A stretch of DNA of 37,638 nucleotides, taken from contig WBXI01000012.1 in assembly GCA_008933025.1 (NCBI GenBank), positions 1-37,638 on the forward strand, in the 5' to 3' direction. The translations under genes and the position numbers were made by a program. Source of the stretch: Verrucomicrobiota bacterium. GTDB taxonomy: Bacteria > Verrucomicrobiota > Verrucomicrobiia > Limisphaerales > UBA9464. This document shows, one piece after another, positions 25,384 to 33,820 of the stretch (within the stretch, counting starts at the first letter, position 1; every line of letters starts with the position of its first letter). The notes under the pieces are model-generated. The model was not told where the DNA came from, ran no database searches, and was given only the letters and a program-made list of their open reading frames with translations.

Positions 25384-26755
25384 GTGCAGCATCGTCATCC
25401 CGGTTTACAACCGTGCCGTGCTCACGGCCCAGTGCCTGGGACTCCTCGCGCCGCGGGACGACGTCGAGGTGATCGTGGTGGACGACGGGTCCAAGGACTG
25501 GACGCGGAGCCTGCTGGCGGCCCATGGCGACCGGATCCGCGTGGTGACCCACGGCAGGAACGAGGGCTTCGCCCGCAGTTGCAACGACGGGGCGGCGGTC
25601 GCCACCGGCGAGTTCCTGGTATTCCTGAACAACGACACCCTGCCGCGGACCGGGTGGCTCGACGCGTTGGTCGACCATGCGGACGCGCATCCGCGCGCCG
25701 CGGTGGTGGGAGCGAAGCTGTTGTTCCCGAACAACACCATCCAGCACGCGGGCGTGGCCGTCTGCCAGGACGGTTATCCCCGGCACCTCTATGCCGGCTT
25801 CCCGGCGAACCACCCCGCGGTCAGCCGCTCCCGCCCGTTCCAGATCGTGACCGGGGCCTGCATGCTGGTCCGCCGCCGGGTGTTCGAGGATGCCGGTGGA
25901 TTCGATCCCTCCTATATCAACGGATTCGAGGATGTCGACCTGTGCCTCCGGCTCGGGGTGGCGGGCCACGAGGTCCACTACTGCTGCGAGTGCGTGGTCG
26001 AGCATCTCGAGTCGGTTTCGCCCGGGCGGCATGCCCGCGACCGGCACAACGTGGACCTGTACCGCGGGCGCTGGATGGGCAGGGTCCGGCCCGACGACCT
26101 CGGGTACTACATCGCGGACGGCCTTCTGCGGATCCACTACGAGGGGCATTACCCGGTGGGCATCGAGGCGGCACCGGAGTTGGCGGTGGTCGGCGCGGAG
26201 GCTTCCCCGGGCGGGATGGAGACCGAACTGCGCGACCGAAGCCGCGAGGTGGCGGACCTGCTCCGGGAGAACGTGAAACTGCGGGCCGAGCTGGGACGCC
26301 GGTCGCCCGACTCGGAAGTGCTGGCCTACGACCGTTTGCGCCAGGAACTCCGCAAACTCGTCTGCGAGTCGGTGCCGGAGGGCGCGTCGGTGCTGGTCGC
26401 GACCAAGGGCGACGGCGCGCTGCTGCGGATGGGCAATCGTGCGGGCGGGCATTTTCCCCAAGGCCCGGGCGGCGTCTACAGCGGCTACCATCCTGCGGAC
26501 AGCGAGTCGGCGATCCGACATCTGGAAGCGCTGCGGTGCGCCGGCGCGCGCCATCTCGTGGTGCCCGAGACGATGCGGTGGTGGCTGGACCATTACCAGG
26601 GTCTGGCGCTGCACCTCGCGGACACGGCCGTCGTGGTGGCGCAACGCCCGGGGGTCGGCGTCGTGTACGCGCTCGGCGGCATGGCCGCGCCGCGGCCGAC
26701 GGCGACCGCGGCCCCCCAACTTTCCGATCCGACAACCGAAACTGTCACAACCTAA
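25376..26755 (+). CDS. GT2 glycosyltransferase with C-terminal WHFPQ module
   Basis: This 459-residue protein starts at an ATG preceded by GGAGA at good spacing and overlaps the previous gene by 8 bp. Residues 2 to about 250 are a GT2 domain: CSIVIPVYNRAVLTAQCL, VEVIVVDDGSKDW, NEGFARSCNDGA, FLNNDTLPRTGW, then INGFEDVDLCLRL with the catalytic-type ED. A charged, probably coiled-coil linker follows (about 275-315). The last part, about 325-430, is the shared module, here with GHFPQGPGGVYSGYHPADS and a WWLDHY motif; the usual Trp before HFPQ is replaced by Gly. The final 25 residues are Pro/Thr-rich. A cytoplasmic sugar transferase acting on the cluster product is likely. Confidence 0.88.
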   Translation: MPRCSIVIPVYNRAVLTAQCLGLLAPRDDVEVIVVDDGSKDWTRSLLAAHGDRIRVVTHGRNEGFARSCNDGAAVATGEFLVFLNNDTLPRTGWLDALVDHADAHPRAAVVGAKLLFPNNTIQHAGVAVCQDGYPRHLYAGFPANHPAVSRSRPFQIVTGACMLVRRRVFEDAGGFDPSYINGFEDVDLCLRLGVAGHEVHYCCECVVEHLESVSPGRHARDRHNVDLYRGRWMGRVRPDDLGYYIADGLLRIHYEGHYPVGIEAAPELAVVGAEASPGGMETELRDRSREVADLLRENVKLRAELGRRSPDSEVLAYDRLRQELRKLVCESVPEGASVLVATKGDGALLRMGNRAGGHFPQGPGGVYSGYHPADSESAIRHLEALRCAGARHLVVPETMRWWLDHYQGLALHLADTAVVVAQRPGVGVVYALGGMAAPRPTATAAPQLSDPTTETVTT

Positions 26756-26873
26756 CAAAACCATGTTCGCCAAGCCCGCCTGCCGTGTCCGCGGACTCCC
26801 GAAGCGAGGCCAAAAGCCCGCGCTTCCCGCCCTCCCCACGGCCTGCGCGCCCGGAACCGAAACCCCAGACGCC

Positions 26874-28646
26874 ATGAACAAGTCCATGATGCGGAAACCG
26901 ACCCTGGCGGCGGTACCCAAACCCCAACCCCGCCCCGATCCCGCGGAGGACCTCGTGCGCCGGAACGCCGACACGATCGACGTGCTGATGGCACGGTTGG
27001 AACGCGAATCCGAGCAGCGCGAGGAGATGTGGGCCACGATCCACGAACTCGAGCTGTCGCGCTCGACCGGAGCCTCCGTGGATCCCGGGACCGCGGCCCA
27101 CACGATCCGCATGCTTCGGTACCGCTCGATGGTGCGCGAGATGGTGCCGCGGGGAGCGACGGTGGCGGTGGCGAGCGACGGCGACCCGGCATGGCTGGAC
27201 CTGCCGTCGCGGACGTCGTGGCATTTCCCGCGCGACGCCGCGGGCAACCACACGCCGGGTCCGCTCGCGTGCGGGTTGTCCGCCCTGGTGCATCTGGAAG
27301 CCCTCCGGGGTTCCGGGGCGGAATTCCTCGTTTTGCCCGCGGCGACCGCCCCGATCCTCGAGGCCCTTCCGGAATTCCGGCAACATCTCGAGTCCCGGTT
27401 CCGACGGCTCCGGCAGGACGACGTCGGGACGGTCTACGGGTTGCAGACCGTGGTCGGCGGGAACGTGGCGACAGGCGACGGCGGCCTGGCCCGGGCATTC
27501 TCGGAATGCGAGGAGCACGTCGGCCGCGAACCCTCCATCCTGGACTGGGACACGGGGCTTGGTCTCGCCGCATGCCATCCGCAACGGAACGTCTTCGACG
27601 CGCGCATGGAGGCCGGTGGATTGCCCTATCTGGATGCGAGCGTGGACGTCGTCGTGCTGCGCTCCAAGGCGCCCCAGCACCTCGCCGAGGCGCGGCGGGT
27701 GGCGGCGGTGGCGTTCGTACGGGTGGAAACCCGGCCCGGGGAGACGGGCCCGCGCGGGATCGAGATCGACTGGAAGGCCCCGAGGACGGCCCCGGCCTAT
27801 CCGAGTTCCTCGATCGTCATCCCCACCTACAACGGTTGGAAGATCCTGAAGAATTGCCTCGTGGCGCTGGCGGAGACGCTGCCGGCGGACGCCGCGGTGG
27901 AGATCGTGGTGGTGGACGACGGCTCGAGCGACGGGACGCTGGACCGTCTCCGGGAATGGGCGCGCCGCGAACCCCGGCTCCGGCCGGTGGCGAGCCCGCG
28001 CAACGGCGGGTTCATCGCCGCCTGCAACCGGGGGGCGAAGGCCGCCACGGGAGACGTGCTGGTCTTCCTCAACAACGACACGCTGCCATTGCCGGGCTGG
28101 CTGGAACCGCTTCTCCGCGGCATCCGCGACTGGCCCGACGCCGGCGCCATCGGCGGCAAGCTCGTCTATCCGGACGGCCGGTTGCAGGAGGCGGGCGGCA
28201 TCATCTTCTCGGACGCCTCGGGCGCGAACTTCGGGCGCAACGACCCGCGCCCCGACGCGCCGCTCTACAACTTCGTGCGTCCCGTGGACTATTGTTCCGG
28301 CGCGCTGCTGGCCACGAGCCGCGCCCTGTTCAACGAGTTGGGCGGTTTCGACGCCTATTATTCCCCGGCGTACTACGAGGACACGGACTATTGCTTCCGG
28401 GTCCGCAAACACGGGCTCCGCGTCTATTACCAACCGGAAAGCCAGATCGTCCACCTCGAGGGAGCCACCTCGGGAACGGACCTTGCGAGCGGCGTGAAGA
28501 GCTACCAGGTGGTGAACCGGGGACGGTTCACCAAACGCTGGGAACCGTTCATGCAACAGCAACCGACGGCCCCCAAACGGTGGGATTTCGGCGTGATGCA
28601 CGGACTCGCCGTCGGCGGAAACATCATCCGGACGGAGGTCGCATGA
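26874..28646 (+). CDS. GT2 glycosyltransferase with N-terminal WHFP module and methyltransferase-like remnant
   Basis: This 590-residue protein begins with a Pro-rich stretch and a probable coiled coil (about 20-65), then a diverged copy of the shared module (about 82-190: GATVAVASDGDPA, SWHFPRDAAGN, LVHLEALRGSGAEFLVLP). Residues about 218-290 look like part of a methyltransferase: SILDWDTGLGLAA, LPYLDASVDVVVLRS, with the first glycine of motif I replaced. Residues about 313-560 are a GT2 domain: SIVIPTYNGWKILKNCL, EIVVVDDGSSDG, NGGFIAACNRGA, VFLNNDTLPLPGW and YYEDTDYCFRV. ATG 26874 is preferred; ATG 26763, in frame, would add 37 Pro/Arg-rich residues. It follows a 118-bp gap and overlaps the next gene by ATGA. 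The methyltransferase-like part is probably inactive. Confidence 0.82.
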   Translation: MNKSMMRKPTLAAVPKPQPRPDPAEDLVRRNADTIDVLMARLERESEQREEMWATIHELELSRSTGASVDPGTAAHTIRMLRYRSMVREMVPRGATVAVASDGDPAWLDLPSRTSWHFPRDAAGNHTPGPLACGLSALVHLEALRGSGAEFLVLPAATAPILEALPEFRQHLESRFRRLRQDDVGTVYGLQTVVGGNVATGDGGLARAFSECEEHVGREPSILDWDTGLGLAACHPQRNVFDARMEAGGLPYLDASVDVVVLRSKAPQHLAEARRVAAVAFVRVETRPGETGPRGIEIDWKAPRTAPAYPSSSIVIPTYNGWKILKNCLVALAETLPADAAVEIVVVDDGSSDGTLDRLREWARREPRLRPVASPRNGGFIAACNRGAKAATGDVLVFLNNDTLPLPGWLEPLLRGIRDWPDAGAIGGKLVYPDGRLQEAGGIIFSDASGANFGRNDPRPDAPLYNFVRPVDYCSGALLATSRALFNELGGFDAYYSPAYYEDTDYCFRVRKHGLRVYYQPESQIVHLEGATSGTDLASGVKSYQVVNRGRFTKRWEPFMQQQPTAPKRWDFGVMHGLAVGGNIIRTEVA

Positions 28647-30181
28647 GGACGCGTCGCGCCTTGGTGATGGCCCCGGTCATGCCGGAATTCGACCGCGAAA
28701 GCGGATCCCGGCGGATCCACGACCTCCTGATCTTCCTCAGGGACGCGGGCTGGGCGGTCACGTTCGTGGCCCAGCGCGCGCCCGACGGCGAGCGCTACCG
28801 CCGCCTCCTCCAGCAGGCCGGCATCGCCACCTTCGTGGGATTCGACGATGTGACCGACCTCATCATGAGCGGCGGCCACTACGACCTCGCGCTCTTCGAA
28901 TTCTGGAACATCGCGGAACAACACCTCGCCTTCATCCGGCGGGCCTCGCCCCAGACCCGCGTGGTCGTGGACAGCATCGACCTCCACTTCGTCCGCCATG
29001 CCCGCCGGGTCTTCCTTCCGACGACCCCGGGAGGGCAGGGCGGCCTGCTCGACAACGCGTACGGCGCGGAAATGGTCCGCGAACTCAACATCTATGCCGC
29101 GTCGGATGCCGTGCTGGCGGTGTCGGAGAAGGAAGCGGGCATGATCAACGATCTCCTCGGCGATTCGAACGCGGCCCGCTGCGTTCCCGACTGCGAGGAA
29201 TTCGCCGCGTCCCCGGTCCCCTGCGCGGAGCGCAAGGGAATCCTGTTCCTCGGCAGCTTCCGCCACACGCCCAACATCGATGCCATCGACTTCTTTTGCC
29301 GGCAGGTCGCGCCGCTCGTCGACCCGCGCGTGCTGGAGGCCGATCCGTTGCAGGTGGTCGGCACCGGCATGGACGACACCATCCGGGACATCGCGCGCAC
29401 CGTGCCCCATTCGCGGGCGATCGGTTGGGTGCCGTCGGTGGTGCCCTACATCGAGCGTGCCCGGATCATGGTGGTCCCGCTTCTCTACGGTGCCGGAACC
29501 AAGCGGAAGCTGGTCCAGTCCCTGATGATCGGCACGCCGACGGTTTCGACGACGGTCGGGATCGAGGGTCTGGGACTGAAGCACCGCAAGCACGCGTTGG
29601 TGGCCGACGATCCCCGGGAGTTCGCCCGGCACGTCGAGAGCCTCTGCCGCGACACCGCGCTCTGGGGCCGCATCGCGGCCAGCAGTCGCGAACACATCAT
29701 GCCCGTCCATGGCCGCGAGGCGGCGCGCCGGCGTTTTCTGGACGCGATCGAGGCGGTGATGGCGCGCGAGCCGAAAAAGCCGGAACTGGCGAGTCCGGAC
29801 AAGGACCACAACTACCGCATCAGCCTGCACTACCAGCGTCTGGCCCATCGTGTCCGCGAGGCGATCGCCTCGCACGTTCCGGAAGGCGCGACGGTGTTGG
29901 TGGCGAGTCGCGGCGATCCCGCGTTCGTGCAGGTGGTCGGCCGCCAGGGATGGCATTTCCCGCAGGACGAGGGCGGGGGCTATGCCGGTTACCACCCGGC
30001 GGACAGTGCCGCGGCGATCGTGCATCTCGAGCAGTTGAGGGCCCGCGGCGGGAACTACTTCGTGCTGCCGGGGACTGCGTTCTGGTGGCGGACGTTCTAC
30101 GGGGAATTCCAGAGGCACCTCGACGAGACCTACCAACGCGTGACCGGCGGCGAGGACGCCATCATCTACCGGTTGAACTGA
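28643..30181 (+). CDS. GT4-like glycosyltransferase with C-terminal WHFPQ module
   Basis: This 512-residue protein starts at the ATGA overlap, with GGAGG placed well upstream. Residues 1 to about 375 are a GT-B fold of the GT4 kind: FDRESGSRRIHDLLIFL, VVDSIDLHFVRHARR, SDAVLAVSEKEAGMI, ILFLGSFRHTPNIDAI, then GAGTKRKLVQSLMIGTPTVS and TVGIEGLGL, which form the nucleotide-sugar site. After a short linker, the shared module occupies about residues 392-512 and is the cleanest copy in the window (WHFPQDEGGGYAGYHPADS, HLEQLRARGGNYFVLP, FWWRTFYGEFQRHL). Retaining transfer from a nucleotide sugar is expected. It is the last of four successive module-bearing glycosyltransferases. Confidence 0.88.
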   Translation: MRTRRALVMAPVMPEFDRESGSRRIHDLLIFLRDAGWAVTFVAQRAPDGERYRRLLQQAGIATFVGFDDVTDLIMSGGHYDLALFEFWNIAEQHLAFIRRASPQTRVVVDSIDLHFVRHARRVFLPTTPGGQGGLLDNAYGAEMVRELNIYAASDAVLAVSEKEAGMINDLLGDSNAARCVPDCEEFAASPVPCAERKGILFLGSFRHTPNIDAIDFFCRQVAPLVDPRVLEADPLQVVGTGMDDTIRDIARTVPHSRAIGWVPSVVPYIERARIMVVPLLYGAGTKRKLVQSLMIGTPTVSTTVGIEGLGLKHRKHALVADDPREFARHVESLCRDTALWGRIAASSREHIMPVHGREAARRRFLDAIEAVMAREPKKPELASPDKDHNYRISLHYQRLAHRVREAIASHVPEGATVLVASRGDPAFVQVVGRQGWHFPQDEGGGYAGYHPADSAAAIVHLEQLRARGGNYFVLPGTAFWWRTFYGEFQRHLDETYQRVTGGEDAIIYRLN

Positions 30182-30218
30182 CCCGTCCCACGGAACGGCC
30201 GAACCAACCAACGACCCG

Positions 30219-33200
30219 ATGAAATACCCGACCCATTCACCGGCCCGCGCGACGCGGGCCGGGCTGCTCGCCGTTTTCCTGCTGCTCGCGGCGGCCCTTC
30301 GCGCCACCACGTTGCCGCCCGGCTTCGCGGAAGCCCGCCTTCCCCATGCCCTGTCGTTTCCCGCGACCATCGCCGTTGCCCCGGACGGGCGGGTGTTCGT
30401 GGGCGAACGCATCGGGCGGTTGCGGATCTTCAAGAACGACCAATTGCTGCCGACCCCGTTCGTGACGCTGAACGTCGAGAGCGCCGGCGAACGCGGCCTC
30501 GTGGGCGTGGCGTTGGACCCGAACTTCGCGTCCAACCAATATGTCTACGTCTATTACACGGCGACGACGCCGACCATCCACAACCGGATCAGCCGCTTCA
30601 CCGCCGGCGGCGACGTCGCCGTCCCGGGCAGCGAGGTGGTCCTGATGGACCTGGACGACCTCGTCGCGGACCAGCACAACGGGGGGACCCTGCGGTTCGG
30701 GTCCGACGGGATGCTCTATGTCGCGAGCGGGGACAATTATTACTCCCCGAATGCCCAGAGCCTCCAGACCGTGAAGGGGAAGATCCTGCGGATCCGTCCG
30801 GACGGGACCATCCCGTCGGACAACCCGTTCTATCTGGCGACGACCGGCATCAACCGGGCGATCTGGGCGCTGGGGTTGCGGAATCCCTATACGTTCGACA
30901 TCCAGCCGGGGACCGGGCGGATGTTCGTCAACGACGTCGGCGACATCAAATGGGAGGAGATCAACGAGGGCATGGCGGGGGCGAACTTCGGGTGGCCGGA
31001 GACCGAGGGGCCAACCGCGGACCCGCGTTTCGAGGCGCCGTTGCTGGCGTATGGCCATGGACCCGGCGACACGTCGGGATGCGCGGTCACCGGCGGTGCG
31101 TTCTACAACCCGGCCAACCCGCAGTTCCCGGCATCGTACCTCGGCAAGTACCTGTTCATCGACTACTGCAACGGCTGGATCCGCATGCTGGATCCCGGGG
31201 ACAATTCGGTGGTGCCGTTCGCGACGGGCATCGGGGTGCCGAACACGGTGCAGGTGGCGATCGCGCCCGACGGCGCCCTCTATTACCTGACGGTGGCCGA
31301 CGCGCAGGCCGTCGGGGGGATGTTCAAGATCACCTATACAGGCAGCCTGGCACCCCAGATCGGGACCCAACCGGTGGGCAAGACCGTCACGGTGGGCAAT
31401 GCGGCGAGTTTCTCGGTGACCGCCTATGGAAGCCCGACCCTGGGCTTCCAGTGGCAATCGGGCGGCTTGAACATCCCGGGTGCCACCTCGGCGACCTATA
31501 CCACGCCGCCGACCACCCTTGCGGACAACGGAAGCCAATACCGTTGCGTGGTGACCAACGCGCTGGGGACGACGACCAGCGCCGTCGCGATCCTGGCCGT
31601 CACCACCAAAAACGCGCCGGTCCCGACGATCACCCAGCCTTTGCCCGGGGCGTCGTATGCGTCACTGGACGTGGTGTCCTTCGCGGGGCAGGCGACGGAC
31701 GCGGAGGAAGGGCCGATGCCGCCATCGGCCCTCGTCTGGGACGTGGTGTTCCACCACAACGGCCACTCGCATCCCTTCATGGATCCCGTCGGCGGGATGG
31801 CCGATGGCACGTTCACGGTCCCGGACACCGGCGAGGTTTCCACCGACGTCTATTTCCACGTGACCCTGACGGCGACGGATTCGCAGGGCATGAGCGCGAG
31901 CAGCTCGGTCGACGTGCATCCCCGTCTGTCGCAGATCAACCTGTTGACCGTGCCCGGTGGTTTGCAGGCAACGCTCGAGGGCGCGCCGGTGACGACGCCG
32001 GCCTCTTCCGCGAGCGTGATCAACATGCAGCGGTTGATCGGTGCCGTGACGCCGCAGACCAACAACAACGTGGTCTATGACTTTGTGGGTTGGTCCGACG
32101 GCGGGGCCGCGCAGCATCTGGTCGCGACACCCGCGGTGCCGACGACCTATATAGCGACCTACCAGATCCGGACCAACGGCACGCTGTCGGCGAGTCCGAA
32201 TCCGGTGACGGTGACCGACGGCACGGGGCTTGGGGCGACGACGCTGACCTGGACGTCGACGGGGACCAGTGCCGTCGAGGTCCACGTGAACTCGCCGGGC
32301 GGACCGTTGTTCTCGCAGTCCGCAGCCGGCGCCTGGATGGCGACCACCGGCAAGTGGGTGGGCGACGGGACGACGTTCTATCTGCAGAACGTGTCGGGAG
32401 GTTTGCCCTTGGTGGCCGCGAACACCCTGGCGACGGCCACCGTGAACATCCGCGCCGGGACCATCGCCGCGAATCCGAACCCGGTGGCGGTCTCCGACGG
32501 GAGCGGGCTCGGCGCGACGCAATTGACCTGGAACACGACCGGCACCGCCAACGTGGAGGTCCACGTGGGTTCGCCCTCGGGACCGCTGTTCTCGCGCTCG
32601 ACCGCGGGCGGTTGGACGGCCACCACCGGCAAGTGGGTGAGCAACGGCATGGTGTTCTATCTGCAGGACGTGACCGGGGGCCAGCCACTCACGGCCGCGA
32701 ACACGCTCGCGTCGGTTCAGGTCGGCGTCGTCAACCGGGGAGGTTCGTTGGCCGCGGCTCCGAATCCCATCGTCGTCACCGACGGCACGGGGTTGGGCGC
32801 CACGACGCTGACCTGGAACACGACGGGAACCGCCTTGGTGGAGGTTCGGGTGGGTTCGCCCACCGGGCCGTTGTTCTCGCGTTCGCTCACCGGGGCGTGG
32901 ACGGCCACCACCGGCAAATGGGTGAGCAACGGCATGGTGTTCTATCTCCAGGACATCTCGGGTGGTTTGCCCCTGACCGCCGCCAACACCCTGGCAACCG
33001 TCCAGGTCGGGGTGGTCGCCCGGTCGGGTTCGATCGCCGCGAGTCCCAATCCGGTCACGGTCACCGACGGCACCGGGCTGGGCGTGACCACTCTCACCTG
33101 GACCAGCGTCGGGACCAAGGCGGTGGAAGTCCGCGTCGGATCTCCCTCGGGTTCGTTGTTCTCGCGTTCGGGTCCGGGGGGGTGGACGGCGACGACCGGG

Positions 33201-33305
33201 AAATGGGTGGGCAACGGGACCGTGTTCTATCTCCAGGACGTCTCCGGTGGCCTGCCCCTCACCGCCGCCAACACGCTCGGATCGGTCACGGTGACGATCC
33301 GCTGA
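30219..33305 (+). CDS. Secreted PQQ-type sugar dehydrogenase-like protein with Ig-like domain and four tandem modules
   Basis: This 1028-residue exported protein has a signal peptide (GLLAVFLLLAAALRA, cleavage near LRA). Residues about 30-370 match the glucose/sorbosone dehydrogenase propeller: APDGRVFVGERIGRLRIF, ERGLVGVALDPNFASN, QHNGGTLRFGSDGMLYVASG and AIWALGLRNPYTFD. An Ig-like domain follows (about 380-465), then a beta domain with HHNGHSHPF (about 468-570) and a linker region. Residues 654-1028 are four near-identical modules of 93-95 residues. It is 37 bp after a GT gene and 62 bp before a lipoprotein that carries a related module. It may oxidise a sugar of the exported glycan or bind it; PQQ ligands and activity are not proven. 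Confidence 0.85.
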   Translation: MKYPTHSPARATRAGLLAVFLLLAAALRATTLPPGFAEARLPHALSFPATIAVAPDGRVFVGERIGRLRIFKNDQLLPTPFVTLNVESAGERGLVGVALDPNFASNQYVYVYYTATTPTIHNRISRFTAGGDVAVPGSEVVLMDLDDLVADQHNGGTLRFGSDGMLYVASGDNYYSPNAQSLQTVKGKILRIRPDGTIPSDNPFYLATTGINRAIWALGLRNPYTFDIQPGTGRMFVNDVGDIKWEEINEGMAGANFGWPETEGPTADPRFEAPLLAYGHGPGDTSGCAVTGGAFYNPANPQFPASYLGKYLFIDYCNGWIRMLDPGDNSVVPFATGIGVPNTVQVAIAPDGALYYLTVADAQAVGGMFKITYTGSLAPQIGTQPVGKTVTVGNAASFSVTAYGSPTLGFQWQSGGLNIPGATSATYTTPPTTLADNGSQYRCVVTNALGTTTSAVAILAVTTKNAPVPTITQPLPGASYASLDVVSFAGQATDAEEGPMPPSALVWDVVFHHNGHSHPFMDPVGGMADGTFTVPDTGEVSTDVYFHVTLTATDSQGMSASSSVDVHPRLSQINLLTVPGGLQATLEGAPVTTPASSASVINMQRLIGAVTPQTNNNVVYDFVGWSDGGAAQHLVATPAVPTTYIATYQIRTNGTLSASPNPVTVTDGTGLGATTLTWTSTGTSAVEVHVNSPGGPLFSQSAAGAWMATTGKWVGDGTTFYLQNVSGGLPLVAANTLATATVNIRAGTIAANPNPVAVSDGSGLGATQLTWNTTGTANVEVHVGSPSGPLFSRSTAGGWTATTGKWVSNGMVFYLQDVTGGQPLTAANTLASVQVGVVNRGGSLAAAPNPIVVTDGTGLGATTLTWNTTGTALVEVRVGSPTGPLFSRSLTGAWTATTGKWVSNGMVFYLQDISGGLPLTAANTLATVQVGVVARSGSIAASPNPVTVTDGTGLGVTTLTWTSVGTKAVEVRVGSPSGSLFSRSGPGGWTATTGKWVGNGTVFYLQDVSGGLPLTAANTLGSVTVTIR
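32178..33302 (+). repeat. Four tandem copies of a 93-95 residue coding repeat
   Basis: Copies start at 32178, 32457, 32742 and 33027, with periods of 279, 285 and 285 bp. Each copy reads about ASPNPVTVTDGTGLG, TTLTW, VEVRVGSPSGPLFSRS, WTATTGKWV, VFYLQD and GGLPLTAANTLA. The last two copies are close enough in protein and DNA to suggest recent duplication. Each copy is likely a small beta-sandwich. Confidence 0.9.
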
Positions 33306-33315
33306 GCCGACCGTC

Positions 33316-33366
33316 CCCGGAGTCTCGCCGTGCCCGCGATCGGGCGGCGCGGCGGCACTCTCCGGG
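33316..33366 (+). promoter_or_regulatory. Nested stem-loop in the short gap before the lipoprotein gene
   Basis: CCCGGAG (33316-33322) pairs with CTCCGGG (33360-33366), and inside it GCCCG (33332-33336) pairs with CGGGC (33341-33345) around a 4-nt loop. The outer right arm ends just before ATG 33368, so it could hide that start. No T-run follows. In DNA this GC-rich it could be chance. Confidence 0.25.
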
Positions 33367-33367
33367 A

Positions 33368-33820
33368 ATGGAACCTTCGCAAATGACAAAGAACCAGCAA
33401 CAGGACGCGACCCAGCCGGGAATCCCGCGGCGGGGCAACGGGTCGCTCCCGACACGGATGGCCGGCATGGTGCTCGGATTGGTGGCATGCCTTTTCGGCA
33501 CCGGTTGCCGGCCCGGCGCGCCGCAGACGGGACCGGGAAAAGGTCCGTTCATCACGGCGCATCCCAACCCGGTGCCGGCCGGCAAAGGGGCCGGTGTCAC
33601 CACCATCGAATGGGACACCGGGAGCGACGAGGCCGGGGAGGTCTATGTCGCGGTCGACGGCGGCGAGGAGAAACTGTTCGCGGAACATGCCCGCGGCTCG
33701 GTGGCGGCGGACTGGATCCAAGACGGGCAGGGCTACGAGTTCAGGCTCTATGCCACGCCCGACCGCGCGAAGCTCCTGGGTTCGGTCAAGGTCGCGCGCG
33801 CAAAGCCGAGGACCCCATGA
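33368..33820 (+). CDS. Small lipoprotein with one SPNPV-type module
   Basis: This protein is 150 residues from ATG 33368 (145 from the in-frame ATG at 33383; neither has a clear ribosome site). It has a charged N-terminus, a hydrophobic stretch MVLGLVACLFG and a cysteine in FGTGC that fits a lipoprotein cleavage site loosely. The mature part is essentially one module: FITAHPNPVPAGKGAGVTTI, EVYVAVDGGEEKLFAEHARG, WIQDGQGYEFRLYA and LLGSVKVAR. This is the same layout as the four tandem modules of the dehydrogenase-like protein directly upstream, though much diverged. Its stop overlaps the next gene by ATGA. A periplasmic or surface partner of the dehydrogenase or of the glycan is a fair guess; the lipid anchor is inferred. 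Confidence 0.7.
   Translation: MEPSQMTKNQQQDATQPGIPRRGNGSLPTRMAGMVLGLVACLFGTGCRPGAPQTGPGKGPFITAHPNPVPAGKGAGVTTIEWDTGSDEAGEVYVAVDGGEEKLFAEHARGSVAADWIQDGQGYEFRLYATPDRAKLLGSVKVARAKPRTP

Noticed and set aside
22714-25398. Minus-strand frame of 894 codons opposite the double glycosyltransferase
   Set aside because: No domain or signal, composition biased to Arg, His and Pro; shadow of the + strand gene.
26763-26873. N-terminal extension of the GT2 protein from ATG 26763
   Set aside because: The added residues are Pro/Arg-rich without structure, and ATG 26874 gives a normal start; kept only as an alternative.
32178-33302. CRISPR-like regular repeats
   Set aside because: The repeats are 279-285 bp, coding and in frame, with no short repeat and spacer pattern.
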